64,000 nt of DNA from CAZEAP01 sp964510315. GTDB taxonomy: Bacteria > Planctomycetota > Brocadiia > SM23-32. The DNA lies in the NCBI GenBank assembly GCA_964510315.1, contig CAZEAP010000009.1, positions 1 to 64,000 of the forward strand. Direction: 5' to 3'. The translations under genes were made by a program, and so were the position numbers. Each line of letters begins with the position of its first letter. Position 1 is the stretch's first letter. Shown here one piece after another: positions 25,286-33,766 of this stretch. The notes under the pieces were generated by a model, which was given only the letters and a program-made list of their open reading frames with translations, did no database searches and had not been told where the DNA came from.

Positions 25286-27271
25286 TCAGCGCTGGAGGAG
25301 GACAACCCCAAACCCGCCCATCGGCACCGTTCCGGAGTGTTTTGCCTCGCCCAGCAGGTCGGTCACGGTTGTATCCTCGGGCAGCTCCAACTCGCAGGGC
25401 TCGGGGGAGTGGTTCAGCACGAAGGTCAGCGTTGCCCCTTCCGGCCCGTTCTGCAATGGAACGACCTCCAGGGTCTCGCCGGCCCAGGGGCTCGTTCGGA
25501 CTTCCGTCTCGGTCAGCATTCGTTCCAGCACCTGCGCGTAGAGTTCGGGGCTCGAGTTGGTCCCCACGTAATAAGCCGCGCCCTCTGCGAGTTCGTTGCG
25601 CGTCACGGCCGGGGTGCCGGCGTAGAATCGCTCGGTATAGGTACCGAGCACCTCGGCGCCCCGGCTCTCCACGATGGTGCACAGGTCTGCCGCCGGAAAC
25701 TCATCGTCGTTCAGGGCAATGCCGTTGGCCGTCTCCGCAGTCGAGGTGTCATGTTCCACGACATTCAGACCCAAAAGTTCGCTCAGCGGGCCCGGCGGAG
25801 CTTCACTCAGCGCGGCATTGTACTCGTTCCGATATCCGGCCGGGGCGGTGATCAGCAGTTGACCGCCCGCCGCGACGAATTCCTCCCAGGCCCTGGACAC
25901 CTCAGCGCGTCCGATGATGGGCATCGGCACGACAAGAATCCGGCAGTCCTCCGCCGGCTCCTCGGACGGGGCAAGCACCTCCACGCCAATTCCCTTCCGC
26001 CGCAGGATGGAATAGAGCAGGCATAACTGCTTCCGGTAGTCCAGCTCCGTTCCCATTGAATCGGCCCGCAGGGCCCAGTGGCTGTCGTAGTCCAGCACCA
26101 TGGCGGCGGTCGGGGCCGGCGTGGCGGGCTCCCAAAGGTCGGCCTTGTTTTTGAGCCGGCCGATCGTCTCGCTGATTTCCTCGAATCGCCGCCCTGCCCT
26201 TCCGTCCGGTTCCAGCATGCCGTACCAGTGCATCTCCTGGCCCCACCGGCAGGTGCGCCAGCGGAAGTAGCAGATCAGTTCGGCCCCCCGCGCGGCGGCC
26301 TGGTAGGACCACAACCCCAACTGCCCGGGTGCGGGCTGTCCTTCCCTGGTGGGAATCAAGGAGGGGCCGGCCTGCTGCTCCGCCACCCAGAACGGGCCGC
26401 CCTGCACCGACCTCGTCAGGTCCAACTGGAGCGCCGTCCAGTCCAGGTTGCCGGTCGCCACCGGGTAGTTGTCGTAGGCAGCGACGTCCACCACGGAGCC
26501 CAGGCTGAACTGGTTGACCTGGTCGGTGGAGAGCCCGAGGCCGTTGGTAGTGACGGGCTTTGCCCCGCCGGCGTACTCCTCGATGATGTCACGCTGCTCG
26601 TCGAAAAAGTCGCGGATGGTGGCCGAGATGAAACGCTGGTAATCCAGCTCCAGCGACGGGTGCGTCCCCGCCGGCGTACGGCGCGGGGCGGGGATGTAGT
26701 GCCAGTCGCCGAACTCCTGGCTCCAGAACGCCGTCCCCCACAGGTTGTTGAGCCGCTCCACGGTGCCGTAGCGTCTCTTCAGCCATTCCCGGAACGCCTG
26801 CTCGCAGTCGTCGCAGTAGCAGCGGCCGCTGGCGTGGCAGCCCAGCTCGTTGTCCACCTGCCAGGCGAACACCTCCGGCTTGCTGCCCAGGTTTTTGGCG
26901 ATTTCCCGGACGATGCGCAGCACGTAGCGGCGGTAAGGTCGGTTGTTCAGACAGACGTGGCGTCGGCTGCCGGGATACCAGGGCTTACCCTCCCGATCCT
27001 GCGGCATCATGGGGGGGTGGCGGTGGAAAAGCCAGCTCGGCGGGGCGGCCGTCGGCGTGCAGAGGATGACCCGGAGGCCCTCTCCGGCAAGAACGTCGAT
27101 GGCCCTCTCCAGCCAGTCGGTCTCGTATCGTCCGCGCCGGGGCTCCAGGCGAGACCAGGCGAACTCCCCTATCCTCACCACGTCTATCCCCGCCTGACGC
27201 ATCATGGCGGCGTCCCTGCCCCAGCGCTCCTGCGGCCAGTGCTCCGGGTAGTAGGCTACGCCGATCTGCAT
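25286..27271 (-). CDS. GH42 beta-galactosidase
   Basis: A 661-residue glycoside hydrolase of family 42 acting on terminal beta-D-galactosides. It begins with the family start MQIGVAYYPEHWPQERW. The acid/base is Glu142 in WQVDNELG and the nucleophile Glu298 in FWVAEQQAG. The zinc site of this family is complete: Cys106 (RHVCLNN) with Cys151, Cys153 and Cys156 (CYCDDC). After the barrel come the trimerisation domain (about 390-610) and a small C-terminal beta domain. No signal peptide is seen, so it acts in the cytoplasm on imported oligosaccharide. No transporter or regulator gene is adjacent. It is divergent from mnmG. Confidence 0.93.
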   Translation of the reverse strand: MQIGVAYYPEHWPQERWGRDAAMMRQAGIDVVRIGEFAWSRLEPRRGRYETDWLERAIDVLAGEGLRVILCTPTAAPPSWLFHRHPPMMPQDREGKPWYPGSRRHVCLNNRPYRRYVLRIVREIAKNLGSKPEVFAWQVDNELGCHASGRCYCDDCEQAFREWLKRRYGTVERLNNLWGTAFWSQEFGDWHYIPAPRRTPAGTHPSLELDYQRFISATIRDFFDEQRDIIEEYAGGAKPVTTNGLGLSTDQVNQFSLGSVVDVAAYDNYPVATGNLDWTALQLDLTRSVQGGPFWVAEQQAGPSLIPTREGQPAPGQLGLWSYQAAARGAELICYFRWRTCRWGQEMHWYGMLEPDGRAGRRFEEISETIGRLKNKADLWEPATPAPTAAMVLDYDSHWALRADSMGTELDYRKQLCLLYSILRRKGIGVEVLAPSEEPAEDCRILVVPMPIIGRAEVSRAWEEFVAAGGQLLITAPAGYRNEYNAALSEAPPGPLSELLGLNVVEHDTSTAETANGIALNDDEFPAADLCTIVESRGAEVLGTYTERFYAGTPAVTRNELAEGAAYYVGTNSSPELYAQVLERMLTETEVRTSPWAGETLEVVPLQNGPEGATLTFVLNHSPEPCELELPEDTTVTDLLGEAKHSGTVPMGGFGVVLLQR

Positions 27272-27344
27272 TTGTGCCTCCAGGCGGGGAAGCCTGCTCT
27301 GGTTCGATCCCGGTGAGCTAAAGGACGTGCCTCAGCGTCGAAGC

Positions 27345-27352
27345 ATTATAAT
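27345..27352. promoter_or_regulatory. Shared -10 region between the GH42 gene and mnmG
   Basis: ATTATAAT contains TATAAT on the plus strand (27347-27352), about 135 nt before mnmG. On the minus strand TATTAT lies 16 nt after a TTGATT-like -35. The plus-strand -35 is poor. The AT-rich island is the only one in this divergent spacer. Confidence 0.4.
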
Positions 27353-27486
27353 AGGGGACCGTCTTGGGAAATCAAGCTTCTGGCCCAGGCTCCGGAGGCC
27401 GCGTGCCGACCGAAGCGCGTTGCGGCCCCCGCGGCGCGGGCTTAAAATACATCTCCGCCGTGACTACACCATTTCTTTGGTTCCCG

Positions 27487-29331
27487 ATGCCCGAAACGGA
27501 TTTCGACATCATCGTGGTCGGGGCCGGTCACGCCGGCTGCGAAGCGGCCCTCGCAGGGGCACGCATGGGCGCCCGAACCGCCCTGCTGACCATCAGCCTG
27601 GACTCGGTCGCCCGCATGAGCTGCAATCCCGCCATCGGCGGCCTCGCAAAGGGCCAGCTCGTGCGGGAAATTGACGCCCTTGGAGGCGAGATGGCCGGGG
27701 TCATCGACGCCACCGGCATACAGTTCCGCATGATCAACACCGGCAAGGGCCCCGCCATGCACTCCCCCCGCGCCCAGGCCGACAAGAACGCCTACCACGT
27801 GGAGATGAAAAGGCGTCTGGAGGCCCAGGACGGCCTGCTCCTCCGCCAGGACATGGTGACCCGCGTGACGGCCGAAGACGGCCGCGTGCGCGGGGTGAGG
27901 ACGCGCAGCGGAGACACCTGCACCGCCGGGGCGGTCATCCTGACCACGGGCACCTTCCTGAACGGCGTGCTGCACTTCGGGCCGTCCGTTGTTCCCGGCG
28001 GACGCATGGGGGAACCGCCGGCCCGGAGACTCTCCGAATCCCTCTCGGAACTGGGGCTTGAGGTGGACCGCCTGAAGACCGACACGCCCCCGCGGGTGAA
28101 CGGCAGGACGGTCAACTGGGAGAGGCTGCGACCTCAGCCGGGGGACCCGGAGCCCCGGCCCTTCAGCTTCCGCACCGAGTCCATCGACGTCGAACAGCTC
28201 CCCTGCTACATGACCCAGACCAATCCGAAAACCCACGAGATCATTCGGGGAGCAATCGACCGGGCGCCGCTCTACGACGGACAGATCACCGCGGGACTGG
28301 GGCCGCGTTACTGCCCCTCGATCGAGATCAAGGTGTTGCGCTTCCCGGAACGCGACTCCCATCTGCTGTTTCTGGAACCGGAGGGACGGGACACCCACGA
28401 GGTCTACTGCAACGGCCTGTTCACCAGCCTCCCGCGCGACGTCCAGGACGCCATGGTCCACAGCATCGAGGGGCTGGAGGAGGCGCGGATCATGCGCTAC
28501 GGCTACGCGGTGGAATACGACTACGTGCCGCCGACCCAGTTACGGCCAGGGCTGGAGACCAAGCTGGTGGAAGGCCTATTCCACGCCGGCCAGATCAACG
28601 GCACGAGCGGCTACGAAGAGGCCGCCGCGCAGGGCATCATGGCGGGCATCAACGCCGCCCGCGGCCTCCGCGGGGAGGAGCCGCTGGTCCTGGGGCGCGA
28701 TGAAGCCTACATCGGCGTGCTCATCGACGACCTGGTGACCAAAGGCACCGACGAACCCTACCGGATGTTCACTTCCCTGGCCGAGTACCGGCTGCTCCTG
28801 CGCCAGGACAACGCCGACCGGCGGCTGATGAAATACGGCCACGACAACGGCCTGATCGGCACGGAGCAGTGGCGGCGCCTGCAGGCGAAGGAACGCGCCA
28901 TCGAGCGAACCCTTGAATACATCCGCAGCACCTACCACGAGGGCAAGTCGCTGGCCAGGCGCCTTCGGCAACCGGAGATGGACATCGACGGGCTGGGTGA
29001 GCTGGATCCCCGTGTGAACGAGCTGGCCGCCGACCCCGCCGTGCGCGAGCAGGTGGAGATCGAGACGAAGTACGAAGGCTACTTCAGGCGCCAGCGCGAG
29101 CAGATAGAGCGCTTCCACCGCAACGAGGACAAAAAGATCCCCGAGTGGCTCGACTACGAGGCCATTGCCGAACTCCGGCGCGAGGCGAGAGAGAAGCTGA
29201 GCGAAGTCCAGCCCGTCTCCCTCGGACAGGCTTCCCGCATCAGCGGAATATCGCCCGCGGACATCTCCGTGCTGATGATATACCTCGAAGGGCGGCGGCG
29301 CATCGGGCAGACCAGCTCCGAGGATGGATAG
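27487..29331 (+). CDS. mnmG: tRNA uridine-5-carboxymethylaminomethyl modification enzyme MnmG (GidA)
   Basis: A 614-residue FAD enzyme that with MnmE adds carboxymethylaminomethyl to U34 of tRNAs reading NNA/NNG codons. The FAD motif is IVVGAGHAGCEAALAGARMG (about 9-28), then SCNPAIGGLAKGQLVREIDALGG, the signature ALYDGQI-like GQITAGLGPRYCPSIE, and HAGQINGTSGYEEAAAQG. The C-terminal helical domain that binds MnmE is full length. mnmE is not in the window. ATG 27487 starts the conserved sequence; the extension upstream is not MnmG-like. Confidence 0.96.
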   Translation: MPETDFDIIVVGAGHAGCEAALAGARMGARTALLTISLDSVARMSCNPAIGGLAKGQLVREIDALGGEMAGVIDATGIQFRMINTGKGPAMHSPRAQADKNAYHVEMKRRLEAQDGLLLRQDMVTRVTAEDGRVRGVRTRSGDTCTAGAVILTTGTFLNGVLHFGPSVVPGGRMGEPPARRLSESLSELGLEVDRLKTDTPPRVNGRTVNWERLRPQPGDPEPRPFSFRTESIDVEQLPCYMTQTNPKTHEIIRGAIDRAPLYDGQITAGLGPRYCPSIEIKVLRFPERDSHLLFLEPEGRDTHEVYCNGLFTSLPRDVQDAMVHSIEGLEEARIMRYGYAVEYDYVPPTQLRPGLETKLVEGLFHAGQINGTSGYEEAAAQGIMAGINAARGLRGEEPLVLGRDEAYIGVLIDDLVTKGTDEPYRMFTSLAEYRLLLRQDNADRRLMKYGHDNGLIGTEQWRRLQAKERAIERTLEYIRSTYHEGKSLARRLRQPEMDIDGLGELDPRVNELAADPAVREQVEIETKYEGYFRRQREQIERFHRNEDKKIPEWLDYEAIAELRREAREKLSEVQPVSLGQASRISGISPADISVLMIYLEGRRRIGQTSSEDG

Positions 29332-29334
29332 ACC

Positions 29335-30342
29335 ATGCGATTCCCAGCCGGCAAACTCGACCCGGACTTCCTGGCCGAACTCCTCGCTGCCAATCGGATA
29401 AAGGATGACCGTGTGGCCATAGGGCCGGCAGTGGGCAGGGACGTCTGCGTGGTGCGCGTCGGCGATACCTGCCTCGCCCTGAAGTCCGACCCCATCACGT
29501 TCACCAGCGGTCGCATCGGGTGGTACGCCGTCCACGTCAACGCCAACGACGTCGCCACCGTGGGCGCCCGCCCCCGCTGGTTCCTGGTGACGGCTCTCCT
29601 GCCCGAGGGACGCACAAACGAGGAACTTGTGCGGGAGATTTGGGATGATTTGACGGCGGCCCTGGGCGGCCTGGACTGCGACCTGTGCGGCGGACACACC
29701 GAGATTACGCCAGGGCTTGACCGGCCGATCCTGGTGGGACACATGGTAGGTGAGGTCAGCCCGAACCGGTTGGTGGACAAAGAGAGCGTCCGCGAGGGTG
29801 ACCGCATTCTTCTCACCAAGGGCATTCCCGTGGAGGGCACCGCCATCATGGCCCGCGAGGCATCCAAACAACTCAGCGACGCCTTCTCCGAACAGCAGCT
29901 CCGCCGGGCCCGGGACTTCCTCGACGATCCGGGCATAAGCGTCGTGGAGGAAGCCATGGCCGCAGTGGAAGCCGGTGTCGTGCACGCCATGCACGATCCC
30001 ACCGAGGGCGGGGTGGCGACGGCCCTGTGGGAACTCGCCGAGGCGGCCGATTGCGGAATGCTCGTGGAAGCCGAGAACATACCCCTCCTCCAGCCCGGGG
30101 CCGACTTCTGCCGGCATCTGGGACTCGACCCCCTGGGCACCATCGCCAGCGGGGCGATGATCATTTGCACGCCCCCAACGGACGCCCCGGCCGTGGCCGC
30201 CGCCGTCCGGGAGCGCGGCATCCACTGCACCGACATCGGTGAGATACGCCCCGGGGAGGAAGACGCCGTGCTGGTGCGTTCCGGCGAGCGGATGCCGATG
30301 CCGGTGTTCGCTCAAGACGAGATCACGCGCCTGTTCGGGTGA
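29335..30342 (+). CDS. AIR synthase-related protein (HypE/SelD/ThiL-like)
   Basis: A 335-residue member of the AIR-synthase superfamily, ATP-dependent enzymes that activate a carbonyl or selenide substrate. The N-terminal domain has the metal-site Asp in ALKSDPITF and HVNANDVATVGARPRWF, which binds ATP and Mg. The second domain contains LTKGIPVEGTAIMARE, HAMHDPTEGGVATALWELAE and GTIASGAMIICT. This set is closest to HypE-type proteins, but no Cys-terminal motif or hydrogenase gene is present, and SelD-specific N-terminal Cys/Sec is missing, so function is open. Only 3 nt separate it from the mnmG stop, implying one transcript. Confidence 0.8.
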   Translation: MRFPAGKLDPDFLAELLAANRIKDDRVAIGPAVGRDVCVVRVGDTCLALKSDPITFTSGRIGWYAVHVNANDVATVGARPRWFLVTALLPEGRTNEELVREIWDDLTAALGGLDCDLCGGHTEITPGLDRPILVGHMVGEVSPNRLVDKESVREGDRILLTKGIPVEGTAIMAREASKQLSDAFSEQQLRRARDFLDDPGISVVEEAMAAVEAGVVHAMHDPTEGGVATALWELAEAADCGMLVEAENIPLLQPGADFCRHLGLDPLGTIASGAMIICTPPTDAPAVAAAVRERGIHCTDIGEIRPGEEDAVLVRSGERMPMPVFAQDEITRLFG

Positions 30343-30362
30343 GGGCCGCAGAGGCTTCTCGT

Positions 30363-30391
30363 TTGCGCGCGACGGGCCGGAACGCTATCAT
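30363..30391 (+). promoter_or_regulatory. Sigma-70-type promoter of the TPR lipoprotein gene
   Basis: TTGCGC (30363-30368), 17 nt, TATCAT (30386-30391), about 40 nt before ATG 30430. Confidence 0.5.
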
Positions 30392-30429
30392 GGGGCGCCA
30401 TCGCTAACAGCTTTGTTTCGAGGAGATCG

Positions 30430-31296
30430 ATGGAACGGCACGCTCTCTTTACGGCCTTCTTGTTGGCTGCCCTGCTGGTGTGCGGTTGCGACGGGCGCAT
30501 GGAGCAGCAGTTATCCGAGGTCCGGGCACAGGCAGAGGCTCTGAGCGAGAAGCACGACCAGGCAGTTGCGGAGAAAAAAGAGCTGCGGTCGGAACTGGAG
30601 ACGCTCCGCGCGCTCAATGAGACCCTCCGGAGCGACATTGAAGAACTCCAGGAAAGGGCGAAATCTCTCGACGAGGTGCAGTCCAAACTGACGGGCAGTC
30701 AGCGGCGCGTAGCCGAGTTGGAGGAGAAGCTTGCCGAAACCGCCGAGGAGAGGGCGGTTCCCGCTGAGAAGTCGCCCGAAGACGAGGCCGGGCTCCAGAA
30801 GGTGAAAGCGCGCCTCGAGCTTCTCGGGGCGGACCTTTTCCGGCGCCACGAGTACGGTGCCGCCCGCGCAGCACTGCTGAGCGCCCGCGAACTGGGCTCT
30901 GATTCCCCCGCTGCCGCCTTCCGATTGGCGTACTGCGAGACGGCGCTCGGCAAACTGGAGGAAGCTCTGGAAAACTACCAGGCCTGTCGCGCAATTCTCG
31001 ATTCTGCCCTGGAGTCCGACGAAGAACTTCTGAAAAAGTGCCTTGTAAACCAGGGGGTTGCTCTGGCCAAGCTGGGACGCTTCCAGGAGGCCGCTGAGCT
31101 TTACGAGAAAGCGCTCTCAGTCGACCCCCAATACTCCCCCGCCCATTTCAACCTTGGCCTGCTATACGCCGGCGAACTGGGCGAACCCGAGCAAGCGGTC
31201 GAATCCTTCCGAAAGCACATCGCCAACGGAGGCGGTCGTTCGGTATCCGCCCGTAAGATGATCCGTGAAATTCAGCAGGGCTCCGACGCCGAATAG
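30430..31296 (+). CDS. Lipoprotein with coiled coil and TPR repeats
   Basis: A 288-residue lipoprotein: signal peptide with lipobox LVCGC, then about 100 residues of continuous coiled coil (heptads in QLSEVRAQAEALSEKH through VAELEEKLAETAEE). About three TPR units follow from residue 125 (RHEYGAARAALLSARELG, LGKLEEALENYQACR, LGRFQEAAELYEKALSVDPQ). TPR domains bind protein partners, so this is a periplasm-facing scaffold or assembly factor. It lies just beyond the end of the secretin operon on the opposite strand. TPR lipoproteins such as PilF/PilW serve as secretin pilotins, so that role is worth testing, but the convergent layout gives no direct support. Confidence 0.8.
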   Translation: MERHALFTAFLLAALLVCGCDGRMEQQLSEVRAQAEALSEKHDQAVAEKKELRSELETLRALNETLRSDIEELQERAKSLDEVQSKLTGSQRRVAELEEKLAETAEERAVPAEKSPEDEAGLQKVKARLELLGADLFRRHEYGAARAALLSARELGSDSPAAAFRLAYCETALGKLEEALENYQACRAILDSALESDEELLKKCLVNQGVALAKLGRFQEAAELYEKALSVDPQYSPAHFNLGLLYAGELGEPEQAVESFRKHIANGGGRSVSARKMIREIQQGSDAE

Positions 31297-31378
31297 CGGC
31301 TGAGAGCCTTCCCACCTCTGCATCGACTCTCCGGACAAGTCCCCCCCGGTGAGTTGCCAGTGACGATCAACGCACGGT

Positions 31379-31879
31379 CTACGGCCCCACCCAGTGCGCC
31401 GTAATGGTTTGTGTGGCCGAGTAATTGCCGGCGTTGGGAGCTTCGGCGGGGTCCATCTGCGCCCGCGCGTAAAGCGTGACGTCCACGTCATCGTCGCCGA
31501 CCACGTGACTCACCGTGACGGACGGACTGAGAAACGTGTCGTAGGAGGCCCAATCCACCGTCGCCCTTCCCGTGGCGCTGCCCCCGTCCCCGTCGAAGGT
31601 CATCTTGTAGTCGGTAATCAGCGTATCGCCGCCTGCCTCCGAAAGTTGAGCGGTCGTCGTATTGTCGGCCGACAGCTCGACGTCCCCGGTCATCACCAGC
31701 CGCGCCGTGGCGCTGCCGGTGGGCGCGTCCGACATCGCCGTGAGCGTACCCAGGCCGATCGACCCGAAGCTGCTGTCCCAATACATCTCCTCGGCCGCCC
31801 GCAGCGGAAACGAACTTAAAACCAGGAGAAAGACGCTCAACCCGATGCCCGCAGTCCCCAGTACCGTACGCTTTTTCAT
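31379..31879 (-). CDS. Secreted beta-rich subunit 3 of the secretin operon
   Basis: A 166-residue protein with a signal peptide (about 1-28, LLVLSSFPLRAAEE). The mature part has no Cys and many Thr, Ser, Gly and Asp residues in alternating strands. It is a clear relative of the first gene of the operon: both share ADNTTTA-x-LSEAGGDTL, DGDG-x-x-ATG, the FLS and HV-x-GD-x-x-VD-x-TL-x-ARA blocks, and end in YSATQTITA-x-W. That ending recalls the final strand of SCPU-type or other chaperone-usher pilins, but the match is only by pattern. ATG 31879 overlaps the stop of the gene before it (ATGA), giving translational coupling. Confidence 0.75.
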   Translation of the reverse strand: MKKRTVLGTAGIGLSVFLLVLSSFPLRAAEEMYWDSSFGSIGLGTLTAMSDAPTGSATARLVMTGDVELSADNTTTAQLSEAGGDTLITDYKMTFDGDGGSATGRATVDWASYDTFLSPSVTVSHVVGDDDVDVTLYARAQMDPAEAPNAGNYSATQTITAHWVGP

Positions 31880-32328
31880 CGTTCCACACCTTGTCTGGAG
31901 CCATCAGCCCCGAGATTTTCCGGCTCGCCACGACCAATTGCGCGGCGCGCTGCCCCTGGAGCCAGGCACGTTGCGGCGTGCGTCATGTCGTCGACGCAGA
32001 ACTCCAGGCAGTAGTCCGACATCGGGCCGCTCATCGTGTTCACGCCCTGGAGCCAGACCCCCCAGTCCTCCGACATAGCCGAAACTTGTTCCGTTCTCAG
32101 CAGGCGATGAGTGGTGCTGTCGTACCGGTAGAAGTTTCCGGAGGCGGTAACGTCCACCGGGCCGCAGGGATGGCAGTTGCCACAATCGTCGATCAAGCCC
32201 GTCTGGGCTTGCGGAATGAACTGGTTGCCCAGGTCGACGGCGGGGAAGTTGCCGCTGCGTTCCATGGCGGCCGCTTGCACGAGATCGGCGCTTACCCCGG
32301 CCAGAGCAACCATCATCAATAGGATCAA
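31876..32328 (-). CDS. Small Cys-rich secreted protein of the secretin operon (subunit 2)
   Basis: A protein of about 150 residues with a hydrophobic N-terminus (ILLMMVALAGVSADLVQAAA). It then has MERSGNFPAVDLG, which matches MEWAGNFAAIDLG in subunit 1 and places it in the same family. Two Cys clusters follow (CGNCHPCG and YCLEFCVDD), unlike the other subunits, suggesting disulfide bonds or a cap or tip role. The start is uncertain: TTG 32328 has GGGAGG 9 nt upstream, ATG 32316 would be shorter, and an ATG at 32454 would overlap the secretin gene by 68 nt. Its stop overlaps the start of subunit 3 by 4 nt. Confidence 0.6.
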   Translation of the reverse strand: MILLMMVALAGVSADLVQAAAMERSGNFPAVDLGNQFIPQAQTGLIDDCGNCHPCGPVDVTASGNFYRYDSTTHRLLRTEQVSAMSEDWGVWLQGVNTMSGPMSDYCLEFCVDDMTHAATCLAPGAARRAIGRGEPENLGADGSRQGVER

Positions 32329-32386
32329 TCCGCGTTTCCTCCCGCTTCCCGTTCGCCGTGAGGCCCGGACACGCCGGCAGGGCGGT

Positions 32387-33766
32387 TCAGTGCTGCTCGG
32401 ACACTTCCTGCGGCGCCCGGTGCGCGCCCATCTCGCTCCGTTCCTTCTCGACATCCATCAAAGAGTGGTGCTCCGCCAGCGGGGCGCCGGCTTCATCCAT
32501 GAGCCGAGGTGTGATCAGGATGACGACCTCCTTTTCTTCTTGTTCGGCCGTTTTGGAGCGGAACAAAGCGCCCAACAACGGTATTGAACCCAGCACCGGA
32601 ACCCGCCTGACCTCTTCCCGCTCCTGCGTCTCGATCAGACCACCGATCACGATGGCGTCTCCCTCTTTAACGCGCACGCTGGTCTCCACCTTGCGGCGGC
32701 GGATCAACGGGAGGGAGCCCGCATTCACGCCGTCGTTGGTGCTGATCTGGCTCGGCTCGCTTGCGACGTCGCTCACCTCGGTCGACACATCGACAGTGAT
32801 CCGCCCTTCCTCTCCGATGTGCGGGGTCATGCCCAGTATCACCCCGGACTTGATCACCTGCAGCTCGGTCCGCAGGAAGGCTCCATTGATGTCGGTGACG
32901 ATGTTGAAGTACTGCTCCAGGGCGATGTCGATGGTGGCCTTCTCCCCATTCAGGGTGGCGACCCTGGGCCGAGAGCGGATGCTGGCGCGCTTCTGTCTCA
33001 CCAGTATGCGAAGTGTGACCAGGAGCGTGCGGAGCTGCCGTTCGTCCATACTGGCATATCGGGCTGTGCCCAGGAAGTGTTCGGTGGACTCCACGATGCC
33101 AAAGACGGTGTCCGGCCCGGAGCGCTCCCAGTCGATGCCCAGCTCCGAGCCGGCCTCGCGGGAAATCTCCACAACCAGCGCCTCCAGCACCACCTGCCGA
33201 CGGGGCACGTCCAGCTTACGAACGATCTCCATGATCCGCAGCGTCCGGTGCTCCGGCGCATATACCAGCACCTCGGTCTGTCGGTCGCCGCTGGTCACAA
33301 AAGGCTGCAGGTCGCGGGGAAGGGACTGGCGCAGATGTTGAGCGGTGACGTACTGCAGGCAGACTCGCCTGCTCCGGGCCAGCTCGTCAAAAGCCGGCGA
33401 CTCCGGCGTGCCCGTTCCCAAAACGTAGAAATCCGGCTTCACCCGGCGCACGGCCAACCCCTGCCCCGCCGTGACTCGTCGCAGCGCCTCCTCCAGGGGC
33501 ATTCTGTCGGCTTTCAGCGACACGACGTAATCCGTCACGGAGGGGTCAACGCTGATGCCCACTCCCGTTTGCATGGAAATGTCCCGGAGCACCTGCCGTA
33601 TCGGCACGTCAACCCAAATATTGCTGACCAGTTTGGGCTGCGCCCCGGCAGCTTCGCCAGAGGCGAAGTGGGAGAGCGCCAACGTGAGCGTAACCACCAG
33701 CAGCAACGCCGGCAGAGACGTCCTGTATCTCTTTGATCGGCTGTATGCCTGGTTCATCGTGGTCAC
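32387..33766 (-). CDS. Secretin-family outer-membrane channel protein
   Basis: A 459-residue secretin. Signal peptide near residues 14-42. The N-terminal region has an STN/N0-like domain (VDVPIRQVLRDISMQTGVGI, SLKADRMPLEEALRRVT) and a short N1-like domain (VLVYAPEHRTLRIMEIVRKL). The secretin domain (about 195-430) includes VVLEALVVEISREAGSELG, RSRPRVATLNGEKATI, the VKEGDAIVIGGLI gate strand, VPVLGSIPLLGALFRS and the closing VVILITPRLMDE. It is smaller than GspD or PilQ, nearest in layout to MshL/CpaC-like short secretins. It has no lipobox. Start: GTG 33766 overlaps the upstream stop (GTGA); ATG 33757 is also possible. No PilM-Q genes, assembly ATPase or inner-membrane platform lies nearby. 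Confidence 0.88.
   Translation of the reverse strand: MTTMNQAYSRSKRYRTSLPALLLVVTLTLALSHFASGEAAGAQPKLVSNIWVDVPIRQVLRDISMQTGVGISVDPSVTDYVVSLKADRMPLEEALRRVTAGQGLAVRRVKPDFYVLGTGTPESPAFDELARSRRVCLQYVTAQHLRQSLPRDLQPFVTSGDRQTEVLVYAPEHRTLRIMEIVRKLDVPRRQVVLEALVVEISREAGSELGIDWERSGPDTVFGIVESTEHFLGTARYASMDERQLRTLLVTLRILVRQKRASIRSRPRVATLNGEKATIDIALEQYFNIVTDINGAFLRTELQVIKSGVILGMTPHIGEEGRITVDVSTEVSDVASEPSQISTNDGVNAGSLPLIRRRKVETSVRVKEGDAIVIGGLIETQEREEVRRVPVLGSIPLLGALFRSKTAEQEEKEVVILITPRLMDEAGAPLAEHHSLMDVEKERSEMGAHRAPQEVSEQH

Noticed and set aside
27296..27316. GGTTCGATCCC resembling a tRNA T-arm
   Set aside because: The flanking bases do not pair into a T-stem and no acceptor or anticodon stem fits upstream.
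28576..30315. 579-codon open frame on the minus strand across mnmG and the AIR-synthase-like gene
   Set aside because: It is a shadow of GC-rich codon usage; both plus-strand genes have full family motifs.
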